The notes under the pieces were generated by a model. The model saw nothing but the letters and a program-made list of their open reading frames with translations, searched no databases and was not told the origin of the DNA. From Duganella sp. CF402 (lineage in GTDB: Bacteria > Pseudomonadota > Gammaproteobacteria > Burkholderiales > Burkholderiaceae_D), in contig NZ_FOBG01000003.1 of assembly GCF_900109645.1 (NCBI RefSeq), positions 248,001 to 312,000 of the forward strand: a stretch of 64,000 nt of DNA. The letters run 5' to 3'. The stretch's first letter is position 1. The number at the start of each line of letters is the position of its first letter. Of this stretch, positions 56,937 through 64,000 are shown in pieces. A program made the position numbers and the translations under genes.

Positions 56937-59477
56937 ATGAAACACCGCCGTACCACCATCGCCACGCTGCTGACCTTAGCCTTCGGCAGCGTGCAGGCGC
57001 AGGATAGCGCCGCCAGCATCGCCGCCGATGCGGCTACCACCAGCATCATCGACAGCATCGTGGTGCTGGGCACCACCCGGCATGACGCCACCGTGCTGAC
57101 CAGCTCTTCTCCAATCGACGTCATCACGCCGCAGCAGCTCAAGGAAACCGGCGCGGTCAGCCTGAACCAGGCGCTGTCGCGGCTGCATCCGTCGTTCAAC
57201 TTCCCGCAGGGCCAGAACGCGGTCAAGGGCCAGGGCGTGCGCTCGGCCTCGCTGCGCGGCGTCAGCCCGGCCTACACGCTGGTGCTGGTGAATGGCAAGC
57301 GCCGCAACACCTCGGCACAATTGTCGGGCACCGATCCGTGGCCGGCCGCCACCGTGGTCGACCTCAACACCATTCCGATCAGCGCGGTGCAGCGCATCGA
57401 AGTGCTGCGCGATGGCGCGGCCGCCCAGTACGGCTCGGACGCGATTGCCGGCGTGATCAACATCGTGCTGCGCGAGAACGGCAGCGGCGGCGAACTGAAT
57501 GCGCACGGCGGCGGCTACACCGATGGCGGCGGGCACACCACCGCCATCAACGGCTGGACCGGCGTCAAGCTGGGCCAGGACGGCTTCGCCAACGTCAGCA
57601 TCGACCGCCTGAAGAACACCAACGTCGACCGCAGCGAAGCGGACTGGCGCCAGCTGTTCCCCAACGGCGATGCACGCAACTCCACCTTCAACAAGAAGTA
57701 CGGCCAGTGGGGCCAGTCTTCGCGCGACAACTGGAGCGGCTTGATCAACGCCGAACTGCCATTGAGCGCGCGCGCCGTGGCGTATGGCTGGGTCAACTAT
57801 TCGGATAAATCGGCCGACAACTGGGTCAATCCGGAGCGCGTGGTGAAAGCCATCACCAGCAACACCACCGTCACCGACGGCACCAAGCTGGGCGAGAACG
57901 ATGTGCTGGGCCTGTATCCGAACGGCTACCAGCCGTGGATGCGCTATCACGCCAAGGATACCGCCGTGGTGGGCGGCGTGCGCTTCGATGGCGACACGGC
58001 CGGCAAGCTGGATGTGGCGGTCAGCTACGGCGCCAACGAGACCGCCCGCGACACCTACAACACCGCCAACCCGTCCTACGGCGCGGCCAGCCCGACCCAC
58101 TTCTACCTCGGTTCGTGGAAGAGCGACACCACCAGCCTGACGGCCGACTACCTGAACACCATCGCGGTGGCCGGACTGGAAGATGGCCTGAGCGTGTCGG
58201 CCGGCCTGCTGGCGCGCCACGAGCGCTGGCGCACCGGCGACCTGGGCGACGCGGCTGGCTACACCGGCGGCCCGCTCGCTGGCCAGACGGTGGGCTCGCT
58301 GTATCCGGGCACCTCGTTCGCCAGCGACACCACGCGCATTCCGGTCAGCGGTTCGTCCACTTCCGGCATCAAGCCGCAGGACGCCAGCGAGATCACGCGC
58401 AATGTGGCGGGCGGCTACGCCGGCTTCGACGCGCGCCTGAACAAGCAATGGCTGGTCGGCGCCACCGGCCGCTACGAGCATTACTCGGACTTCGGCGGCA
58501 CCAGCAATTTCAAGCTGAACAGCCGTTACGACTTTACTCCGGCCATCGCCCTGCGCGGCACCGTCAGCTCGGGCTTCCACGCGCCGAGTCTGGCTGCGCT
58601 GGGCTTCCAGAGCACCGGCACCACCAGCAACTGGTCCAACTCCGGCACCGGCGCGCTGACGCCGGGCCAGACGCGCCAGTTCCGCCCTGACGATCCGGCC
58701 GGCGCCGCGTTCGGCGCACGTCCGCTGGAGCCGGAAAAATCGCGCACCTATTCGCTGGGCGCGGTGTGGCGTCCGGATGCGTCTTCTTCGCTGACGGTGG
58801 ATGCGTATCGCCTCAAAGTGAAGGACGTGATCATCGCCACCGAAACGCTGCAGGGTGCGACGGTGACGGCCGCCTTCACCGCCGCCGGCCTGCCGGGCTT
58901 TACGCAGGCGTCGTACTACACCAACGGCTGGGATAGCCGCACCGACGGCATCGACATCATCGGCAAGCGCCACTTCAGCGCCGGCGCCGGCCAGCTGGAA
59001 CTGAGCGCGGCAGCCAGTCTGATTAACACCAGCGTATCCAATGTGCACCGCTACGTCAGCATTGGCGGCGCCTCGATCCTCGCGGTCGGCAACGCCAAGG
59101 TGCGCGATGCGGAAACCGGCACGCCGAAGAACAAGATCGTATTGGGCGCCCGCTACAACGTCGGCGACTGGACGGTGGACAGCAGCGTCACGCGCTATGG
59201 CCGCTACCGCTACAACGTCGGCGACGTGGCCGGCGTGGCGGCGGCCAACGGCAATGTGGACCAGGTGTTCTCGCCCGAGACCTATGTCGACTTCGGCGTG
59301 GTGTACGCGATCAGCAAGCGCTGGAAGGTGGACCTGAATGTGCAGAACGCCTTCAACCGCTATCCGGACAAGTACCTGACGGCCAACCGCGCCAGCGGCA
59401 TCAACCCGTACTCGTTCATCGGGCCGAACGGCGCCTCCGGCCGCTTCGTGTACGCGGGCGTGAGCTACAAGCTGTGA
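56937..59477 (+). CDS. TonB-dependent outer-membrane receptor
   Basis: This 846-residue receptor has a signal peptide (ATLLTLAFGSVQAQ). The plug domain contains IDSIVVLGTTRHDATVL, QALSRLHPSFNFPQGQNA, LVLVNGKRRNTSAQL and RIEVLRDGAAAQYGSDAIAG. A large beta-barrel ends FVYAGVSYKL. The NGKRRN/QYGSDAIAGVINI form belongs to receptors that often import organic molecules rather than siderophores. The operon context (two unknown exported proteins before it, Tat-exported amidohydrolase after) suggests it takes up the operon's substrate. Confidence 0.88.
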   Translation: MKHRRTTIATLLTLAFGSVQAQDSAASIAADAATTSIIDSIVVLGTTRHDATVLTSSSPIDVITPQQLKETGAVSLNQALSRLHPSFNFPQGQNAVKGQGVRSASLRGVSPAYTLVLVNGKRRNTSAQLSGTDPWPAATVVDLNTIPISAVQRIEVLRDGAAAQYGSDAIAGVINIVLRENGSGGELNAHGGGYTDGGGHTTAINGWTGVKLGQDGFANVSIDRLKNTNVDRSEADWRQLFPNGDARNSTFNKKYGQWGQSSRDNWSGLINAELPLSARAVAYGWVNYSDKSADNWVNPERVVKAITSNTTVTDGTKLGENDVLGLYPNGYQPWMRYHAKDTAVVGGVRFDGDTAGKLDVAVSYGANETARDTYNTANPSYGAASPTHFYLGSWKSDTTSLTADYLNTIAVAGLEDGLSVSAGLLARHERWRTGDLGDAAGYTGGPLAGQTVGSLYPGTSFASDTTRIPVSGSSTSGIKPQDASEITRNVAGGYAGFDARLNKQWLVGATGRYEHYSDFGGTSNFKLNSRYDFTPAIALRGTVSSGFHAPSLAALGFQSTGTTSNWSNSGTGALTPGQTRQFRPDDPAGAAFGARPLEPEKSRTYSLGAVWRPDASSSLTVDAYRLKVKDVIIATETLQGATVTAAFTAAGLPGFTQASYYTNGWDSRTDGIDIIGKRHFSAGAGQLELSAAASLINTSVSNVHRYVSIGGASILAVGNAKVRDAETGTPKNKIVLGARYNVGDWTVDSSVTRYGRYRYNVGDVAGVAAANGNVDQVFSPETYVDFGVVYAISKRWKVDLNVQNAFNRYPDKYLTANRASGINPYSFIGPNGASGRFVYAGVSYKL

Positions 59478-59488
59478 AAGGAGCGCTG

Positions 59489-60637
59489 ATGCAAGATCGT
59501 CGTCAATTCTTGCGCGGCGCTGCGGCTGGAATTGGTTATGGCACGCTAGCCCTCGCGGCTGGCCTGCCAGCGCTGGCCGGAGCCGCAACCGCAACCAAGC
59601 CGCGCGTGCTGATCGACTGGCACGCGCATTTCGTCACCAATGCGGAGATCGATTTCCTGCGCAAGCGCACCGCCGCGCCGCGCGTGTTCGACGGAGCGGA
59701 TGGCGTCAGCCTGATGGAAAACCTGACCACCGCCTCCTTCGCTGCCGGCAAACCGTCGCCGTTCAGCGCATCGGATATCGATGTGCGCCTGCGCCACATT
59801 GAAAAGCTTGGCATAGCCCGCCAGCTGTTGACGCACACAGTGGCACTGGGCTTCGACGCTACGCTGCCGCTGGAACAATTGCGCCCGCTGTTCCGCGCCG
59901 TGAACGATGAACTGGCGAGCGTGGTCAAACGCTATCCCGACCGCTTCCTGGCCGTGGCCGCAATGCCGGCTGCCGATCCAGTGTGGGCCGCGCAGGAGCT
60001 GCGGCGCGCGCACCAGGAGCTGGGTTTGATCGGCGGCTCGCTGCCGCTGAACGCTTTCGCCACGCTGGAAGGCGCGCGCACGCTGGCGCCGTTGTTCGCC
60101 GAGGCGCAGAAGCTGGGCAGCCACTTCTTCATCCACCGTGCACCGGCCAGCGCGCTGGTGCCGGGTCAGCCGCCAGTGATAACACCGACCGATACCGACT
60201 ACGCGCGCTGGAGCATCATCAGCAACAGCCATCTCGCCAACGGCGCGATCACGCTGGGCCTGACCGATTTCCTCGATCCCTATCCGGACGTGACGGTGGA
60301 AGTGATTATGCTGGGCGGCTTCCTGCCCTACCTGATCGATACCATCGTGCCGGCCGCGCACAAGGCTGGCGTAGCCGATCCGCTGGCGCGCTTGCGCCGC
60401 TTGTATCTGGATCCGGGGCCGTATTCGCGCAACGGCGAATGGGTCAAGCTGGCGATCAGCAAGCTCGGTGCGGATCGCATCCTGTTCGGCACCGACTACG
60501 GTGTCGGCGGCGGCGATCGCGGCGACTCCGGCCCCGGCCTCGCCACGCTCGACAAGGTGCTGACGCCGCAACAGCGCCAGCAAATCTACATCGACAACAG
60601 CCGTTCGCTGCTGGCCCGCAAGGGCATCAAGGTTTAG
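59489..60637 (+). CDS. Tat-exported amidohydrolase (Amidohydro_2/ACMSD-like)
   Basis: This 382-residue protein has a twin-arginine signal DRRQFLRG followed by a hydrophobic stretch to about residue 32. The metal-binding DWHAHF motif (His45, His47) opens the TIM-barrel and ILFGTDYG near 330 carries the conserved Asp. The family includes aminocarboxymuconate-semialdehyde and other non-oxidative decarboxylases as well as hydrolases. AAGGAG sits 8 bp before the chosen ATG; an in-frame GTG 5 codons upstream overlaps the receptor stop. Periplasmic location fits processing of an imported compound. The 3' end overlaps the convergent lipoprotein gene by 11 bp. Confidence 0.82.
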   Translation: MQDRRQFLRGAAAGIGYGTLALAAGLPALAGAATATKPRVLIDWHAHFVTNAEIDFLRKRTAAPRVFDGADGVSLMENLTTASFAAGKPSPFSASDIDVRLRHIEKLGIARQLLTHTVALGFDATLPLEQLRPLFRAVNDELASVVKRYPDRFLAVAAMPAADPVWAAQELRRAHQELGLIGGSLPLNAFATLEGARTLAPLFAEAQKLGSHFFIHRAPASALVPGQPPVITPTDTDYARWSIISNSHLANGAITLGLTDFLDPYPDVTVEVIMLGGFLPYLIDTIVPAAHKAGVADPLARLRRLYLDPGPYSRNGEWVKLAISKLGADRILFGTDYGVGGGDRGDSGPGLATLDKVLTPQQRQQIYIDNSRSLLARKGIKV

Positions 60638-61193
60638 CCGCTGCGTGCTTGAGCGGAGCAGGCCACTTCGGCTGCTCCGCATTCGGATACCAGTAGGTCA
60701 GGTGGCAGCGCTCGCATGCCGCATCGATACGTTCCCCCGCCACCAGCAGACGCTGCGGCTGTTTGGCGTCAATCGCCGCCAGCGCCTCGCGTGCCGCCAA
60801 TTGCAGATCGTGCGCGCGTTCGGCAAACAGCTGGCGGTCGGCTTCTATCTTCTTCTGCACTTCCGGCGCGCTCAGGATGCCCGGCACGTGCGCATCTTCC
60901 AGCTTGTTGGTGTGGCTGACTACACGGCCTTCAATCAGCAGCAAATTGGCCGCCTCCGCCAGCGTGACGGCATGATGGCGCACCGCCAGCCATTCCGCAT
61001 CGGTGCGCGGCTGGTGCTCGACGATGCCATTGGCCGTGGTCTCGCTGCTGACCGCTTCCCACAACGCATCGGCGGCGGGATCGACCACCGAGGCCATCAC
61101 CTCCTGGATTGATGCGTCAGGACGAAACGGGACAGGCGGTTCGCCCGGGCTGCAAGCAGCCAGCAACAGCAGGGACAAGTAACGCAGCTTCAT
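60627..61193 (-). CDS. Lipoprotein with a cytochrome-c-type haem motif
   Basis: This 188-residue protein has a lipobox LLAAC (Cys14 lipidated) and one haem-binding CxxCH (Cys160, Cys163, His164) near the C-terminus, followed by LTYWYPNAEQPKWP. The middle is helical. A single late CxxCH with upstream helices resembles cytochrome c'/cytochrome c class II. It would be anchored to a membrane facing the periplasm and could pass electrons. It overlaps the upstream membrane-protein gene by 4 bp. Confidence 0.75.
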   Translation of the reverse strand: MKLRYLSLLLLAACSPGEPPVPFRPDASIQEVMASVVDPAADALWEAVSSETTANGIVEHQPRTDAEWLAVRHHAVTLAEAANLLLIEGRVVSHTNKLEDAHVPGILSAPEVQKKIEADRQLFAERAHDLQLAAREALAAIDAKQPQRLLVAGERIDAACERCHLTYWYPNAEQPKWPAPLKHAAAKP

Positions 61194-61663
61194 ACGTATC
61201 CAATCGCGCGGCCAAACAGGCCCACGCTGAACCACAACGACAAGGACAGCACCGCGCTGCCGCCAGCGAACAGCGGCTTGGGCTGCTCGGTGCGCGTCAC
61301 CTTGCGGTACAGCGTGAACTGCACCGTCAAGGCCAGCGCCAGCAAAATCATCTTCGGTACGAAGGCGCTGTTGTTGTAGTAGCGCACCGGGCCGGACAGG
61401 AACAGGACAGTGCCGGTCAACACCGTCAGCGTCAGTCCGCCCCACACCAGCGGCGCGGCGGCTTGCGCCACCAGTGGCGACGATTGCCGCCGCAAGCCGA
61501 TATTCAGCAAGCGCAGATTCACCAGCAGCAGCGCGGCCAGGAAGGTGACCAGCCCCAGCACATGCAGCACTTCGGTGGTTTCGATAACGAGATGGTTGGC
61601 GGCGCGCAGCTGCGCGACTGGATAGCTCTCTTGCAGCCATCCCAGGACTTGAACAAAACTCAT
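61190..61663 (-). CDS. Four-helix inner-membrane protein, DUF6644-like, copy 1
   Basis: This 157-residue protein has about four hydrophobic helices (VLHVLGLVTFLAALLLVNLR, APLVWGGLTLTVLTGTVLFL, MILLALALTVQFTLY and VLSLSLWFSVGLFGRAIGYV). A helix opens with ETTEVLHVLG, and the end FGRAIGY matches FGRSIPY in the neighbouring gene. His and conserved helix patterns would allow haem b binding, but this is not shown. The start at 61663 is chosen because the upstream extension is the shadow of the neighbour. Confidence 0.65.
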   Translation of the reverse strand: MSFVQVLGWLQESYPVAQLRAANHLVIETTEVLHVLGLVTFLAALLLVNLRLLNIGLRRQSSPLVAQAAAPLVWGGLTLTVLTGTVLFLSGPVRYYNNSAFVPKMILLALALTVQFTLYRKVTRTEQPKPLFAGGSAVLSLSLWFSVGLFGRAIGYV

Positions 61664-61668
61664 GACGA

Positions 61669-62153
61669 TCAATAGTAAGGAATAGAACGGCCAAAGATGG
61701 TGGCCAGGGTCCAGAAGCTGAGCGAGATCCAACCCGCGCGCGAGGCGCCAGCGGGCAGCACCGCCTGATGCGCCCACTGCGCGGCGCGGTGGCCCCACTT
61801 CAGTTCAAAGTACAGCGCGTTGAGGCAGGCGATCACCATGCAGCCGACCTTGAGCCAGAACGGCAGGTTGCTGTACAAGGTTTCCGCCTCGGCCCAGAAC
61901 AGCAGGCCGCCGGTGATGAAGGTCAGCGCGAAACCGCCGAAGATGTAATAGCGCAGCTGGTCCAGCAAATCCGCCAGCGGAATGCGCTTGAGCAGCAGGC
62001 CGGTCAGGCGCAAGTCGGTCAGCAGGATCAGGCCGAAGGACAACGCCAATCCCAGCAAGTGCAGCGCCTCCAGCAAGGGAAAGGCGTACAGCGATTCGCG
62101 CAGCGCGGTGCTGCTTTCGGTCTCCTGAATCGCGTGAAAAATGTCAAACAAGG

Positions 62154-62157
<4 letters not shown>
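61669..62157 (-). CDS. Four-helix inner-membrane protein, DUF6644-like, copy 2
   Basis: This 162-residue protein has helices at FPLLEALHLLGLALSFGLIL, YYIFGGFALTFITGGLLFWA, FWLKVGCMVIACLNALYFEL and ISLSFWTLATIFGRSIPYY. The ALHLLG motif and the FGRSIPYY end are shared with copy 1, so the two probably form a heterodimer or arose by duplication. It lies 5 bp upstream of copy 1 and overlaps the regulator stop by 4 bp. The family assignment is moderate. Confidence 0.65.
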
Positions 62158-63254
<1,097 letters not shown>

Positions 63255-63370
63255 GATTCAAAGGTAACGAATTTCGCCGCGCGCGCCCACGAATCATTCC
63301 AAACTAACAAATGCGCATTCTGGATATAAGACATGGCACAATGGCTTCCTGGCAATATGGAGAATCACCC

Positions 63371-64000
63371 TTGAGCACCCGCAGCAAATACCTGTTCATT
63401 CACCAGAACTTCCCCGGACAATTCAAACACCTGGCCCCGGCGCTGGCGGCGCAGGGCCACGAAGTGGTTGGCGTCGGCATGAACCAGCCGACAATTCCCC
63501 AGCCCGGCGTGCGCTATTTCCGCCACGATGTGGCCAATCAGCCACACGGCCCGCGTCCGCCGACGCAATTGAAGGACTTGTACGGCAAGGTGTTGCGCGG
63601 CGAATCGACGGCGGCGCGGCTGGAATGGCTGAAGCAACAGGGCTTTGAGCCGGACGTGATCTTCGTCCATCCCGGCTGGGGCGAGGCGCTGTACGTGCGC
63701 GATATCTTCCCCAAGGCCAAATTGCTGATCTACGCCGAGTATTACTACCAGGGCGAAGGCGGCGACGCCTTCTTCGACCCGGAATTCTCGCAGCCGAGCA
63801 GCGCCGCCCTGCAGCGCCTGCGGCTGCGCAACACCCATCTGCTGCACGCCATGTCGGTGGCCGATGGCGCGCTGTCGCCCACCGAATTCCAGCGCGACCG
63901 CCATCCGGCATGGTTCCGCGACCGCATCACCGTGATCCACGACGGCATCGACACCGAGCGCTTCCGCCCCGAGCCGAGCGCCTACGTGCAGCTGCAATCG
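63371..64000 (+). CDS. Glycosyltransferase family 4-like protein, N-terminal part (runs off the right edge)
   Basis: An open frame of 210 codons starts at TTG 63371 with GGAGAA 7 bp upstream and has no stop before the window end. It reads KYLFIHQNFPGQFKHLAPAL, then FVHPGWGEALYVRDIFP, LIYAEYYYQGEG and ITVIHDGIDTERFRPEPS. The N-terminal GT-B acceptor domain and the VIHDGIDTERF switch are typical of family 4 transferases that lack a signal peptide. The substrate is unknown. The gene is divergent from the sigma-54 activator. Confidence 0.82.
   Translation, partial: MSTRSKYLFIHQNFPGQFKHLAPALAAQGHEVVGVGMNQPTIPQPGVRYFRHDVANQPHGPRPPTQLKDLYGKVLRGESTAARLEWLKQQGFEPDVIFVHPGWGEALYVRDIFPKAKLLIYAEYYYQGEGGDAFFDPEFSQPSSAALQRLRLRNTHLLHAMSVADGALSPTEFQRDRHPAWFRDRITVIHDGIDTERFRPEPSAYVQLQS

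Noticed and set aside
56976-59594. An 872-codon frame antisense to the TonB receptor
   Set aside because: No recognisable domains, Ala/Arg/Val-rich, fully covered by a strong receptor gene.
63334-63349. TGGCAC before the glycosyltransferase as a sigma-54 promoter
   Set aside because: Ten bases after GG the sequence is TC, not GC, so the -12 element is missing.

Overview
The window looks like a chromosomal segment of a betaproteobacterium, most likely Burkholderiales, family Oxalobacteraceae (Massilia/Duganella/Rugamonas-like). The reasons are the GC-rich, third-position-biased coding and several gene orders typical of that group: ubiE-tim44-ubiJ-ubiB, kdsD-kdsC-lptC-lptA-lptB-rpoN-hpf, ptsN-hprK-rapZ, and a giant FAD/Fe-S oxidoreductase next to a HIT protein. 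Two M10 metalloproteases with C-terminal DUF4214-like domains and a PEP-CTERM-like small protein also fit. This placement is inferred from gene content; there is no rRNA gene here. I saw no tRNA, rRNA, CRISPR array or insertion sequence.

Layout. 1-6.8 kb: a beta-oxidation operon on the minus strand (TetR, acyl-CoA dehydrogenase, FadN-type hydroxyacyl-CoA dehydrogenase/enoyl-CoA hydratase, hotdog thioesterase, thiolase, start of an enoyl-CoA hydratase), resembling the Bacillus fadNAE set. 7-13.3 kb: hslR-clsB-endonuclease-like operon and two tandem secreted metalloproteases. 13.3-23.3 kb: nudB, aspS, DUF502 and FmdB proteins, two small exported proteins (one PEP-CTERM-like), a TPMT-like methyltransferase, ubiB-ubiJ-tim44-ubiE and an exported alpha/beta hydrolase. 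23.3-29 kb: a divergent locus with flavin monooxygenase + TonB receptor on one side and LacI regulator + SsuA-like binding protein on the other, with a GGTACCGGTACC palindrome between them. This is probably an organosulfur or similar scavenging unit.

29-37.6 kb: decayed fragment, DUF971, HIT, the 1336-residue oxidoreductase, a YqaA-like membrane protein, ilvA and queF. 37.9-40.3 kb: ptsN-hprK-rapZ. 40.3-41.3 kb: an AT-richer scar holding a RelE-type toxin, a shortened antitoxin, a second antitoxin remnant and an unrecognised small gene. 41.3-48.8 kb (minus): hydroxyisobutyryl-CoA hydrolase-like protein, PL5-like alginate lyase, then hpf-rpoN-lptB-lptA-lptC-kdsC-kdsD. 48.8-54.6 kb: KefB-like antiporter, a large REP-like hairpin, a diguanylate cyclase, a MOSC protein and a NYN/LOTUS-type protein.

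54.6-63.3 kb is the most interesting part. Five plus-strand genes (DUF6152-like protein, two related exported proteins of unknown family, a TonB-dependent receptor, a Tat-exported amidohydrolase) face four minus-strand genes (lipoprotein with a CxxCH haem motif, two related membrane proteins, a sigma-54 enhancer-binding regulator without a sensor domain). A good sigma-54 promoter (TGGCATACCGCTTGCA, GG-N10-GC) precedes the first gene, with a 16-bp perfect palindrome about 100 bp further upstream as a candidate enhancer site. I propose that this is one sigma-54-controlled, cell-envelope uptake and conversion system of unknown substrate. The window ends inside a glycosyltransferase gene.
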